Shown here piece after piece: positions 1-9,069 of a stretch of DNA of 64,000 bases; the first letter of the stretch is position 1; the number at the start of each line of letters is the position of its first letter. Position numbers and translations under genes: made by a program. The stretch is from Candidatus Poribacteria bacterium. GTDB lineage: Bacteria > Poribacteria > WGA-4E > WGA-3G. Location of the stretch: NCBI GenBank assembly GCA_022827185.1, contig JAJDTM010000015.1, forward strand, positions 62,001 through 126,000, given 5' to 3'. The notes beneath the pieces are model-generated. The model was not told the origin of the DNA. It searched no databases and worked only from the letters and a program-made list of their open reading frames with translations.

Positions 1-747
1 GGAGACTTATGGGAGCGCGAAATTCGTCAGGCAATTCGGGAACGCGCTTTTTTTATTCCATGTTTCTCAAAGGAATATAATGATCGCGATGAAACTTATA
101 TGGAGGAAGAACTAAACGTGGCAATTAAGGTGTTGCGACAGAAATCTCTTAGTAAAAAGTGGTGTATTCCAGTGAAATTGAACAAATGTGAGATTCCCGA
201 CTATGACATTGGTCGTGGGGAGACCCTGCGTTCCTTTCAATATGTAGATCTCAGTGAAGACTGGAACGCTGGTATTCAACGCCTCCTTAAAAGCATTTCA
301 CCTGAGACCTCCGAAACAGGTAAGCACTTTAGGATTGGTCATATAAAGGCAAAACAGGATGATCACGAAGGTGCTATCAGCAATGCGCAGGTTACCAATA
401 TGCCAGAGGAAGAACCAACAGCAATCGTGAAGTTTGAGATTGACGGGATCCCTAATGAGCAAGTAGTGTTCACTAATGCCAAGGCCGCTCTCAATTCAGA
501 ACAATTTAGCAGTGCCCTCAGTTGGATGGAAGGATATAACGCGGAGTATCGTGGTAAACGAATTAAAGCCGGACTTTCTGCTGATTTCCAAAATTCCTTT
601 CACTTTCTCACCAAATCAGCAGCGATGGACTTTGCGAACCTTGCCACGAAAGACTACAACGATATCATACGTGAGAGATACAACTATATCGATATACGAG
701 AGAAATTTCCGTGGTACATCGTACAACTATATCCACGATACTTCTAG
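1..747 (+). CDS. TIR-domain protein, 5' end cut by window edge
   Basis: The frame is open from base 1 to the TAG at 745-747, so the start lies outside the window. The first ~100 visible residues match the TIR_2 pattern: a strand followed by F-I-P-C-F-S-K-E-Y, then Y-M-E-E-E-L and an R-G-E-T-L segment before W-N-A-G-I-Q-R-L. One Glu of the E-E-E-L cluster could be the NADase glutamate, but this is inference. The remaining ~150 residues match no domain I recognise. Bacterial TIR proteins often signal or degrade NAD+ in antiphage defence; that role here is inferred from family and from the nuclease and helicase genes downstream. An internal ATG at 100 exists but would cut the TIR fold. Confidence 0.75.
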   Translation, partial: GDLWEREIRQAIRERAFFIPCFSKEYNDRDETYMEEELNVAIKVLRQKSLSKKWCIPVKLNKCEIPDYDIGRGETLRSFQYVDLSEDWNAGIQRLLKSISPETSETGKHFRIGHIKAKQDDHEGAISNAQVTNMPEEEPTAIVKFEIDGIPNEQVVFTNAKAALNSEQFSSALSWMEGYNAEYRGKRIKAGLSADFQNSFHFLTKSAAMDFANLATKDYNDIIRERYNYIDIREKFPWYIVQLYPRYF

Positions 748-790
748 CGGACTGTCCACTTTCAAATGAAGGATAAACCCAATCTGTAGT

Positions 791-836
791 CGTGCGATTC
801 ATCGCACGGAAAAACCAAGGCGCAATGAATTGCGCC
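791..836. repeat. two tandem 7-bp hairpins
   Basis: Two perfect stem-loops follow each other: CGTGCGA-ttca-TCGCACG at 791-808 and GGCGCAA-tgaa-TTGCGCC at 819-836. Neither is followed by a T run, so they look more like a dispersed intergenic repeat than an intrinsic terminator. Confidence 0.6.
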
Positions 837-893
837 AACGAACCCCTATCAACTTGGACGTGACACAGCACTAAATTCACAATGGAGATGTAA

Positions 894-1127
894 GTGGCAT
901 ACGACAGCAAAAGACACCATTACGTTCCCAGATTTTACTTGGAAAACTTCGCTTGTGACACGGGTAAATCTCGGGTTTTCTCTATGAATCTGAAAAACAA
1001 GATTCATGAGAACAAAATAAGTAAAATTTGCTCACAAAACAATTACAATTCTTCAGAACAAGAGATTCTGCAAAGCAGATTTGAAAGGGTATTTGCAGGT
1101 ATATTAAAGGAAAGGTTAACACTATGA
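894..1127 (+). CDS. DUF4238-like short protein (probably truncated)
   Basis: A 77-residue ORF starts at a GTG with GGAG six bases upstream (884-887). The N-terminus K-R-H-H-Y-V-P-R-F-Y-L-x-N-F is the hallmark of DUF4238, a family usually several times longer. The ORF ends at the point where a full DUF4238 domain would continue, so it is either an N-terminal remnant or a deliberately short version. Its TGA overlaps the ATG of the next gene (ATGA at 1124-1127), which implies translational coupling to the nuclease-like protein. Function unknown. Confidence 0.6.
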   Translation: MAYDSKRHHYVPRFYLENFACDTGKSRVFSMNLKNKIHENKISKICSQNNYNSSEQEILQSRFERVFAGILKERLTL

Positions 1128-2860
1128 ATAGACGTAACTTTTTGAATACCGGTGATATGGTTATCGGTAAGTTTATTACCGCTAAGCAGCTTGGGTGTGT
1201 TTACACTAGCCCGGAGCGAGAGTTAACGCGGATTTTGCGGACATTCAATTGTAAGGACATATTGGTGACTTTGTCAAGAATCAATCTACTTTTTCATCGC
1301 AGTGCAAACCTTTTAAACGATGAAAGGAAACTTAAAGCAGCTTACTGTAATATACGTACGCTAAATGAAATTGATAAAGAGGTAGGCAATGGTTTCCTTT
1401 TCCATAGACAGGCAACTCTTCGCTTGTTGGATAAATGTGCTTGTGTGGCTGGTTCTGATCCCGAACGTTCTTTTGATAGAAATGATGCACTTAACGATTT
1501 TTCAAAATCTTACTTACTCGTTAGCGAGTTGCTTGAGGCAGAATCCTCTGCTCGAAATATGACAGGAGATACAGAAAAAAAAGACCTTTTAGTTAAATCG
1601 TTTGCATTTATGGAATACTCTGTAAACTCTTCACCGGCGTATGAAACCAAGAAACTGATGGTGCGCAGCGAGGAATTATTGCGTCGCCTTCAAGAGCATA
1701 CCTCAGAATTTAATGTGAATGAGACCTTCTTACAAGCGACTGGATTGACTTTACAAGACTATCAACAGCTCATCTTTGGGATATTTGCTTTTTACTGGAG
1801 TTTTACGTCACAGGAAATCTCCCAACAAGATCCTATTGAGGGTAAATCTTTATTCTTCAATCCCAACGGACAGTCGTCTGAACTTACACCTTTATACGAG
1901 AAGTTACTTTCACATATCTGTATCTCAATGGACGAATTGAGGAGTAGGGCAGAGGAACATCCGCTATTTGAAGATGAATTCCTTTTGTGGCGTGAATATC
2001 CAATTTTAAAGATAAGTGCAGATCGAACGATTTGCGTTGATTTTTCTTTTCTCTTGGACAAACTTCATACCGGTGTATTTTGGACTATTCGTGGTTATTT
2101 AAAGGAGAAAAAGAAGAAGAGGGGAATTTTTGAGAAGTTATGGGGCGATGTCTTTGAGGACTATGCTTCCTCAATAATTAAGCGCGGTATCAATTCTCAA
2201 GCCCCATCCAACCGAGAAAAACTTATTATTCAGCCTGAATATGACCAAAAACAGGATCATGAGTGTGCTGACGTTGCAATATGTTGTGACGACACTCTAA
2301 TCTTGATGGAATGTAAGTCAACGCGTTTATCTGCTCATGCGAAATTCAGTGGAGATTTTGATACATTTAACGAGAATATTAAATCTGCTAAAAAAGGTAT
2401 TAAGCAGTTGTGGAATGCTATCTTAAAGTTGGGAAATAGACGTGAAAACGAGAGAGGGATCGTTCAAGGAATAGACATTTGCAAAGTCAAGAAAATTTAT
2501 CCTGTTTTAGTTCTTTCTGATCAAATATTTTCTACGCTACTCATGAACTGGTTTTTGAACTCAGAGTTCCAATCTTTAAAGCAGCGGAAATACTTAATGA
2601 AAAATCTAAAAATTATGCCTCTAACGGTATTAACAATAATGGATATTGAGTCGTTAGAACCGTATATGATTGATAAGCCATTCCATGCTCACTTGGATGA
2701 ATGGCTAAACCTATTTAAAGAAAAAGATGTTAGCGTGTTTAGATCGTATTTGTATCCTTTGATGATGAGTGATTCCCGTGAACATACTTTTATGGATCAA
2801 CGATTTGCTCAAATCACGTCCGGTGTACAGGGGTACTTTTCCTCACGCGGTATTAGTTGA
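1124..2860 (+). CDS. Large protein with C-terminal PD-(D/E)XK nuclease-like domain
   Basis: This 578-residue protein has no family I recognise in its first ~340 residues, which are largely helical and show no membrane segment. Residues ~345-480 carry a restriction-nuclease-like core: a Glu-containing helix (V-F-E-D-Y-A), then A-D-V-A-I, about ten residues, and L-I-L-M-E-C-K-S, i.e. a D...ExK arrangement followed by a helix. This is typical of PD-(D/E)XK enzymes, so DNA cleavage is the likely activity. Start is ATG with AAAGG upstream, overlapping the preceding stop. The coding sequence is noticeably A+T-rich compared with the housekeeping genes later in the window, suggesting transfer. Its TIR and helicase neighbours make a defence role plausible but unproven. 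Confidence 0.6.
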   Translation: MNRRNFLNTGDMVIGKFITAKQLGCVYTSPERELTRILRTFNCKDILVTLSRINLLFHRSANLLNDERKLKAAYCNIRTLNEIDKEVGNGFLFHRQATLRLLDKCACVAGSDPERSFDRNDALNDFSKSYLLVSELLEAESSARNMTGDTEKKDLLVKSFAFMEYSVNSSPAYETKKLMVRSEELLRRLQEHTSEFNVNETFLQATGLTLQDYQQLIFGIFAFYWSFTSQEISQQDPIEGKSLFFNPNGQSSELTPLYEKLLSHICISMDELRSRAEEHPLFEDEFLLWREYPILKISADRTICVDFSFLLDKLHTGVFWTIRGYLKEKKKKRGIFEKLWGDVFEDYASSIIKRGINSQAPSNREKLIIQPEYDQKQDHECADVAICCDDTLILMECKSTRLSAHAKFSGDFDTFNENIKSAKKGIKQLWNAILKLGNRRENERGIVQGIDICKVKKIYPVLVLSDQIFSTLLMNWFLNSEFQSLKQRKYLMKNLKIMPLTVLTIMDIESLEPYMIDKPFHAHLDEWLNLFKEKDVSVFRSYLYPLMMSDSREHTFMDQRFAQITSGVQGYFSSRGIS

Positions 2861-2865
2861 TTGTA

Positions 2866-2942
2866 GTAGGGTAGCCGTAAAGGGTCGCCCCTTTACGGTT
2901 TGGAGAGGGTCAGGGACGTGTGAACGTCCTGCGCTACCCTAC
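2866..2942. repeat. 77-bp inverted-repeat element
   Basis: The element is bounded by GTAGGGTAGC (2866-2875) and its complement GCTACCCTAC (2933-2942). Inside are two further hairpins, CCGTAAAGGG/CCCTTTACGG and GGACGT-gtga-ACGTCC. It lies just after the nuclease gene and could act as a transcriptional end or be a small palindromic mobile repeat. Confidence 0.7.
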
Positions 2943-3115
2943 CTTAACTTTGCGAAATTGGTGGTCTAAATAAGCGTATGCACTTCAACTTTGCTATAGA
3001 TGATATTGTGTATGAATGACTGACACTCGTTCTGGTTTAATTTGCTTCCACACTTTGTAAGTCATTTGGAACTTGATGAAACTCGAATGAATGATGACAC
3101 AGGAGGAGTCTTTTA

Positions 3116-3478
3116 GTGATACCTTACTGGACAGCACTACGTGGTTACCTACAGCAAGAAGGGATACAACTTCAAGCACGGCAGCCAGGATCAGGACGTT
3201 GCCAAATTTTTGATATGGGACGGCGCACTTTCTGCTTAGAAGCATGGCTTTATACCCGAGAACCGGAGACTGGCCTTCCGGAGATTGGTGTTCGACTCCG
3301 TATGAGCGGGCAGCACGGTCCAGCACACTTCCACTTGCTGAAAGGACAAAGTGAGGAAATTGAGAGAGAACTCGGCGAAACCCCTAAATGGCGGAAGTAC
3401 TCAGATCCTACCAGACATTTCAATGTCGTGTATGTAGACAAAATTGACGTGGATGTTACCGATGAGGATGACAATTGA
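3116..3478 (+). CDS. DUF4268-like protein
   Basis: A 120-residue protein starting at GTG (3116) with a near-ideal AGGAGG at 3101-3106, which decides the start. The pattern W-T-A-L-R-G-Y-L, a small strand-rich middle (C-L-E-A-W-L, I-G-V-R-L-R-M) and A-H-F-H-L-L-K followed by E-E-I-E-R-E-L-G resembles DUF4268, a domain often found alone or fused to restriction/modification-type proteins. The C-terminus is strongly acidic. Only 15 bases separate it from the downstream helicase, so the two are probably co-transcribed. Biochemical role unknown. Confidence 0.6.
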   Translation: MIPYWTALRGYLQQEGIQLQARQPGSGRCQIFDMGRRTFCLEAWLYTREPETGLPEIGVRLRMSGQHGPAHFHLLKGQSEEIERELGETPKWRKYSDPTRHFNVVYVDKIDVDVTDEDDN

Positions 3479-3493
3479 ACGGCAGATGTAATT

Positions 3494-5551
3494 ATGCTTG
3501 ATATAAAATCGCTAAATGATTCCCAATCGCGCGTTGTAATGGTTCCAGCCGATACTCATATTCTCTGTGTTGCGGGTCCTGGCTCTGGTAAAACACGCAC
3601 AATGACATTTCGGATCGGACATTTAGCGTTGGTGCGGAATATTCAACCATCGCGTCTAAGGGCAGTGACGTTTTCAAGGGCTGCCACAAACGAGATGCAG
3701 AAGCGTTTGCGTTCATTGGATGCTGCGTTGAATGAAGTAAAGATAAGTACTATTCATGGTCTCTGTCGCGATATTATTGGTCAAACACAGGGTGCAACGA
3801 CTGAACACGGTAATTTTAGTTGTTATGTTGAGGGAAAGCCGAAATTCAAAGACAAGAAACCTGAAAAAGCGGTTGAGAAAGCAGTTGGAGTGGTACTTGA
3901 ACGTAAACAACCCGAAACCTTAAAGCAAATCGTTAGAAAATTGAAAATTAAGGCAACTTCAACAGCCGGTGATATAGCGAAAAAACTTTTAGCCAGTAAC
4001 GAGCGCGGTAACCCGAAGGAAATATTAGAAAATTATATCCAGTATCAGAAAACAAAGGCACATTGTACCGAACACATCCCTGATGCGAAACTCCCAACAT
4101 TTTCGGGCGAGTATGCACGTTATGTACTACAATTACCTAAAACTTTGCAGGCAGATACAAGAGGATTTTATCATAGTGTCTATGAGGCGTACTGTAAAAT
4201 ATTGATAGAATGGAAAATTTTAGATTTCACTGATCAGACTATCTACGCACATCGCGGTTTAATGTTCTGCATGGATTCAACACGTCAGTATCTACAGACG
4301 CTTTGGGATGTTCTCGCTGTTGATGAATTCCAAGATGTAGATGCTATTCAGTTTGAGGTTTTCCGATTGTTGTGTGCTGGAGATACCAAGTTGAATGCTG
4401 TCGGCGACCCAGATCAAGCAATTTATGGGTTTCGGGGTGGCGATGCAAGTTTTATATCGGACTTCAAGACATATTTTCCTGATGCTAAAATTCTTAAACT
4501 TGATACGAATTATCGCTCAAATACCGAGATTATTGAGGTTGCTTATAGTGCTGTTGCGCGTATAGAGCAGCCGTATAGAGCGAAAGGCGAGTCCGAAAAG
4601 GGTGGAGGTGGAACTGTCGGCTTCGCTAATGTTAAGAGAATAGCAGATTTTCAGGACGATTCTGTAGGTGTTCTGGCGTGGACAAATAAAACGCTCAATG
4701 ATATTTCGCGCGAACTCGCATGGAGCGGAATCGCCTGTTCGGTGAACACACGCTGGCGGAGTAATCTGAATGTACCAATAGCCGCATATCGCCTCATATA
4801 TCAAACGATCCAATCCTTGCGAATGGTGACAGGCGAAGTTGATTTTGATAGAGATGTGCTTCTGAAAAACGCGCAAGATATGAAAGGCATCGGTAATAAG
4901 ACTGTGGAGAAAGTTGAAGGAGAAACATTAGCAGAACTTCGTAAAAATTCAAAGATAGCAGGATATGTTAGATTCATTGGAAGTCTCAAAAACCTAAAGA
5001 CACCTGACATCGTACGTGCTATCGCTGATTCCAAAGACTTTCCGACTATCAAACCTGAAGAAAGTGCAGTATTAGCAACATTTAATTTCTCTGATACCTA
5101 CGAAACAGCCTGTCAGAAAGTCAAAATCAAACTCTACACGATACACCGCGCAAAAGGATTAGAATTTGACACTGTTTTTGTGCAAACTGACGACTTCGCG
5201 AAGCCGTTTGCTGATGAAACGCCTGATGAATCAGTGCGACTTTTCTTTGTAGGACTGTCCCGTGCCAAGCATAATCTTTTTCTATTAGGAGGTGGGGATC
5301 AGGGAAATATGATTACCGCGCCAGTCGTGATGAAAATAAATGCGATGGCTAACACTGATTTTAAATCCGAGTTGGACTTGCGAATGGGTAAAGACATACC
5401 AGATGGGATGCCGTTAACCAACAGGCTGGATAAAATGACGACCGAACAAGCAGTCTGGGCAATCTGTAATGGTGATGCTTGGATTGCTTATCTAAAAAAA
5501 AAGACACATAGAATGACAATACCTTCGCCACTTTATCCGGGTCTGATTTGA
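3494..5551 (+). CDS. UvrD/Rep-type superfamily 1 DNA helicase, C-terminus disturbed
   Basis: All SF1A helicase motifs are visible: Walker A G-P-G-S-G-K-T (residues 28-34), Walker B V-D-E-F-Q-D, G-D-P-D-Q-A-I-Y-G-F-R-G, L-D-T-N-Y-R-S, motif V I-H-R-A-K-G-L-E-F and motif VI F-V-G-L-S-R-A-K. It should unwind DNA 3'-5' with ATP. At ~685 residues it is close to UvrD length. The last ~20 residues follow an A9 run (about 5493-5501) and look foreign, so the native end may be lost at a rearrangement near 5.5 kb. It is co-oriented with the DUF4268-like and nuclease-like genes; helicase-nuclease pairs are common in antiphage systems, but this set matches no named system I know. Confidence 0.85.
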   Translation: MLDIKSLNDSQSRVVMVPADTHILCVAGPGSGKTRTMTFRIGHLALVRNIQPSRLRAVTFSRAATNEMQKRLRSLDAALNEVKISTIHGLCRDIIGQTQGATTEHGNFSCYVEGKPKFKDKKPEKAVEKAVGVVLERKQPETLKQIVRKLKIKATSTAGDIAKKLLASNERGNPKEILENYIQYQKTKAHCTEHIPDAKLPTFSGEYARYVLQLPKTLQADTRGFYHSVYEAYCKILIEWKILDFTDQTIYAHRGLMFCMDSTRQYLQTLWDVLAVDEFQDVDAIQFEVFRLLCAGDTKLNAVGDPDQAIYGFRGGDASFISDFKTYFPDAKILKLDTNYRSNTEIIEVAYSAVARIEQPYRAKGESEKGGGGTVGFANVKRIADFQDDSVGVLAWTNKTLNDISRELAWSGIACSVNTRWRSNLNVPIAAYRLIYQTIQSLRMVTGEVDFDRDVLLKNAQDMKGIGNKTVEKVEGETLAELRKNSKIAGYVRFIGSLKNLKTPDIVRAIADSKDFPTIKPEESAVLATFNFSDTYETACQKVKIKLYTIHRAKGLEFDTVFVQTDDFAKPFADETPDESVRLFFVGLSRAKHNLFLLGGGDQGNMITAPVVMKINAMANTDFKSELDLRMGKDIPDGMPLTNRLDKMTTEQAVWAICNGDAWIAYLKKKTHRMTIPSPLYPGLI

Positions 5552-5970
5552 TTTGAAGTGTAATGAATGGTTTCCCCGATAGCCACCAGACGTTCAGCGA
5601 GGTCGTCAATAACAATCGTCTCTGGTTTTTGCGGAAGTATTTTTAATGTTTCTTGTAAATACTTCAGCCCTCTGTAGCGTGCTTTGATATCTAAAACCCC
5701 GAAACCGGGATGTTCGGTCTCGAACGCCTCTCGGAGTTTCGCTGAAACATTGACCATAAACATAGACAGGTTGGCTGCATTATTGACGGGTGTCTCCTTG
5801 ATATCGCTGAAGAACTTGTTGCCGGGAAGTTGGAGAAACTCCAACAGCACAAAGGCATCAAGCTCCTCTGGTGTGAAGAACAGACCGTCTTCCGCTGGTC
5901 GTATCAAGTTCAGAAGATGATTTTGCCGATGATAGATGGGTTGATCGCTTGTAATCAATATCAGAAACAA
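5533..5970 (-). pseudogene. Possible minus-strand gene remnant
   Basis: The minus frame is open for 145 codons. Its C-terminal half (5536-5745, containing L-D-I-K-A-R-Y-R-G-L-K-Y-L and E-T-I-V-I-D-D-L-A-E-R-L) reads like genuine protein, with no plus-strand gene opposite it. Its N-terminal half lies antisense to the glycosyltransferase and may be open only because of that gene's codon use. I read it as the 3' part of a broken gene between the damaged helicase end and the glycosyltransferase. Family not recognised. Confidence 0.3.
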
Positions 5971-6579
5971 CTCCTTGAGACGTTGCCTTTCGATTTACCG
6001 ATCTACACGCTTTACACACCCATTGATGCCGAAGTCTATCACCCTGAAGAGAAAAAAAGGCAGATCATTGTCGCGAGTAAGGTCGGGTTTCAGAAGAACA
6101 CGCAAGCCGTGATCGAACTCTTTAAGCAACTGCCGAACGATATTCATAAAGTCTATATCGGCAACGCTGAGATGTGGGGCAAAGTTGTTTATGAACACGA
6201 TAAGGAGTTTGAAAAAGGACTTGCACGCGTCTCGGACACGTATATCAAATCTGAGTCGCCGCTTGAGACAGCGAAATGGATTCGTCAATCTCAGGTCGGT
6301 GTGAATATGAGTATCTATGACGTTGGTTCACTCTTTTTTCTTGAACTCGCTATGGCGGGCGGTGATTTCTTCGCATGGCACTATCACCCGATGTTCGACG
6401 AGTATAAACACGTCAAACGCTTTGGGACGATCGAAGACGGGTTGCCAAAAATCATAGAGTGCTTTGAGAAACAGGAACCTAACACGCAACTCGCTGATGA
6501 GATTGCCGGTAAACACTCCTTCGCGTCCTTCAAAACACAGTTAGGTAACATCATACAGGAGGTCTTTATCTGTGGATAA
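5830..6579 (+). CDS. Glycosyltransferase-like protein (GT4/GT-B type), N-terminus uncertain
   Basis: The 249-residue ORF contains the C-terminal half of a GT-B glycosyltransferase: V-D/D-A-E-V-Y-H-P before I-I-V-A-S-K-V-G-F-Q-K-N, then a nucleotide-sugar half with S-Q-V-G-V-N-M-S-I-Y-D and F-F-L-E-L-A-M-A-G-G. Frame 1 is open back to a TGA at 5743-5745, and the listed start is a weak TTG, so the N-terminal Rossmann half is missing or starts in this frame further upstream. The 3' end overlaps the next gene by 8 bases. It was probably intact before a rearrangement. Confidence 0.6.
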   Translation: MEKLQQHKGIKLLWCEEQTVFRWSYQVQKMILPMIDGLIACNQYQKQLLETLPFDLPIYTLYTPIDAEVYHPEEKKRQIIVASKVGFQKNTQAVIELFKQLPNDIHKVYIGNAEMWGKVVYEHDKEFEKGLARVSDTYIKSESPLETAKWIRQSQVGVNMSIYDVGSLFFLELAMAGGDFFAWHYHPMFDEYKHVKRFGTIEDGLPKIIECFEKQEPNTQLADEIAGKHSFASFKTQLGNIIQEVFICG

Positions 6580-7039
6580 AATCACAATGGATCAGATCGT
6601 CCATGAACACAGGAACACCGAGTCGTGGATTGTCAAGGAGGCTGTTATACAGGAGGACTTGGAAAGGATGCTCATCGGGGTACACCTGAACATCCATGAC
6701 TATTTCGGGCGATTCCCGTTCCTCGTCTTCAGTATCGCGCATAAACCCCAAAAAGGGCAGGTCTTTAAGGATGTCTATCTGATCGATCCAAAAGACGTAC
6801 CCGAGAAGAACCCTTGTTTCCTTGCTAACGGTGTGTTCCTCAGAGAGTGTTTGCCAAAAGAGGTAAAGGATCCCGAAACGGAGGGCATGCACCCCATACA
6901 TACGCTCGACGGCATACTGCTGACGCTTTCGGATCCGGATAGCCACGAGAAAATCGCAGGCATACAGAAAGAAAATCACTGCTTTATTATAGGTGTTTAC
7001 GGCGACCCGAACCCGATACACTTTTCAAGAGGTATGTAA
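6572..7039 (+). CDS. Hypothetical protein in glycosyltransferase-glycosidase chain
   Basis: A 155-residue soluble protein with no signal peptide or membrane segment; I do not recognise its family. The GTG start lies inside the end of the glycosyltransferase (8-base overlap) behind the AGGAGG at 6557-6562. Its TAA shares one base with the ATG of the next gene (TAATG at 7037-7041). This tight chaining suggests the three products are made together. Confidence 0.65.
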   Translation: MDKITMDQIVHEHRNTESWIVKEAVIQEDLERMLIGVHLNIHDYFGRFPFLVFSIAHKPQKGQVFKDVYLIDPKDVPEKNPCFLANGVFLRECLPKEVKDPETEGMHPIHTLDGILLTLSDPDSHEKIAGIQKENHCFIIGVYGDPNPIHFSRGM

Positions 7040-8898
7040 TGAAAAAACTAATAATGTCTATCGCTTTATTGCAGTTAGTTTTACTAAGCGTTGCTTATTC
7101 TGCATCGCTGACGGTGAATGAACAAGGCGACATTTTCGCTGAGACCGATAACTACCAGATACGCCTAAAAAATGGTATCATCACGCACTGCCATAACAAA
7201 CTCACCGGCGAAACCTATACACGCATAGGTAGCGAGACAATGCCTTATGCCGGACTCAATCATGACTTAAGGATAGCAGATGCTGATGTCCTTGACGTTG
7301 AAAAGATTGCCCCCTTAACAGCGAAACTCACGTCTCGGTGGAATGAGCGGCATCCAAAGACACTCACGATGTGGGTGTCTATTGACGAGTTCACGGGCGA
7401 TTTAATAATCAAACAGGAGGGATTTGATCCAAAGGGGATTGTAATTATCGGATGGGGCTTCGGGAATTTAGATCACAATCAGGTAAATGTAATTGTGCCA
7501 GCGAACGGGGGGACACTTATAACTGCTAACTCTCATCAAAATGTTCAGTTCGATGGTCCAGGTATAAATTGGCAAGTACGACTCGCTATCCTCGAGGGGC
7601 ATGCTGGCGGGTGTTCCATTATGAGTCTGGACGAAGAATATCGGTTTAGCAGATTCAACTACACACGCCACCCGGATGCCTTTGAACTTGAGTTTCTAAC
7701 AGACAACTTTTTCCCTTTTGAAGATCATATTACCTCTACAACGTGGCGGCTGAATACATACGCGGGCGATTGGCGTGTGCCTGCGGAGACATATCGCCAA
7801 GACATGATAAGGCGAAACGAGACGCGCGTCGCTCCCAGACCCGCATGGCTGAAAGATATTCAACTCGTTGTGATGTATTGTTCATTCAATAGAGACTACC
7901 TTGCGATGTTAGACTTTTTGGCGAAACATATCAATCCGAAAAATGTATTGGTATACTGTCGGGGGGGTTGGATTCCTAATTTCAGACAGACACGGGATCT
8001 AGAGAATCCCGATCATCCCGTGAGAGAAGATTTGGGGGTGTTTCTATCTGCTGCGCATCAACACGGTTTTAAAGTGATGCTTTATACAACTGCTATGTTT
8101 GTTTCTCCAAACCATGCGCGTTACGCCGAATGGGATTCCTGTCTATATCGCGGTGAAAGGGGAGGAATATCAGGATACGAAATGGAGACCGGAGGCCCCG
8201 CTTACATAAATCCAGCCTGTTCGAGTTTTAGAGAACACAAGGTGCGAGTCTTGAAAAACCTGAAATCGCAATATAACATTGATGCCTTTCATCTTGATGT
8301 CAACAGTTATGTCGCAAATCATGAACGAACTGAGGGATTAACCTCAATTCAGGGGAGCATGCTCTTACATGAAGAACTTATAGAAGCGATGCCAGACACT
8401 GTATTTTCTGGCGAATATATTCACGAAGTGACAGCACCCTACATCGTGTTAGACTCTCGTGGTGATAATTTAGGCTCTACACACCCTATCAGTAATTTCT
8501 TATTTTATCACTGGTCCCGTTCTTATGGCGGTCCCCTCACGTATTTGAGGGGTGCGCGATATATAGAACTCGAAAACGAAATAATGAATGTACATATTGA
8601 GGAATATAAACGAGCGGATGTGATTCCGACAATCCGGTATCATCATGAACAGCACTTTGAAGTGCAGCAAGCGATTTCTATACTGCATCGCACCAGTTCA
8701 AATGCCGAGTTTTGGGAAGAATTAGAAAAGATGGTGAATAGCCCTTATCGTGAGGATCTAAATTTTGATGGTGTTGTGAACATCTTGGATCTTGTGATGG
8801 TCGCGAACGCGCTTGGCGATCCAACCGGACCTGATCTGAATCTTGATGGTGTTGTGAACATCTTGGATCTTGTGATGGTAGCGAGTGCTTTACAATAA
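7039..8898 (+). CDS. Secreted glycoside-hydrolase-like protein with dockerin type I domain
   Basis: The 619-residue protein starts with a signal peptide (K-K-L, hydrophobic residues 4-19, A-Y-S-A). The middle (~270-520) looks like a TIM-barrel glycosidase of the GH31/GH36/DUF6259 kind: strands ending L-V-Y-C-R-G-G-W, K-V-M-L-Y-T-T and A-F-H-L-D-V-N, the last offering a candidate nucleophile Asp, and a later F-S-G-E-Y Glu. Residues ~570-619 form a duplicated dockerin, each copy D-x-N-x-D-G-V-V-N-I-L-D-L-V-M-V with Ca-binding Asp/Asn. The two dockerin copies are nearly identical in DNA. Dockerins bind cohesins; no cohesin is in the window. Exact substrate unknown. Confidence 0.75.
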   Translation: MKKLIMSIALLQLVLLSVAYSASLTVNEQGDIFAETDNYQIRLKNGIITHCHNKLTGETYTRIGSETMPYAGLNHDLRIADADVLDVEKIAPLTAKLTSRWNERHPKTLTMWVSIDEFTGDLIIKQEGFDPKGIVIIGWGFGNLDHNQVNVIVPANGGTLITANSHQNVQFDGPGINWQVRLAILEGHAGGCSIMSLDEEYRFSRFNYTRHPDAFELEFLTDNFFPFEDHITSTTWRLNTYAGDWRVPAETYRQDMIRRNETRVAPRPAWLKDIQLVVMYCSFNRDYLAMLDFLAKHINPKNVLVYCRGGWIPNFRQTRDLENPDHPVREDLGVFLSAAHQHGFKVMLYTTAMFVSPNHARYAEWDSCLYRGERGGISGYEMETGGPAYINPACSSFREHKVRVLKNLKSQYNIDAFHLDVNSYVANHERTEGLTSIQGSMLLHEELIEAMPDTVFSGEYIHEVTAPYIVLDSRGDNLGSTHPISNFLFYHWSRSYGGPLTYLRGARYIELENEIMNVHIEEYKRADVIPTIRYHHEQHFEVQQAISILHRTSSNAEFWEELEKMVNSPYREDLNFDGVVNILDLVMVANALGDPTGPDLNLDGVVNILDLVMVASALQ

Positions 8899-9069
8899 CA
8901 GGCTGATAACAATGATTTTTGGGACAAAGCAACCTCAAAAAGAAAAAAAAAGCAAGATCAGGCGGGTGCAAGCACAGATCGGTATATGCCAAATGCTGGT
9001 CTCACAGGAGATTATCGCATCTCTGATTTTCGGCGTGCCGGATGATTCCTTCGATTTTGAGTTCACGAT

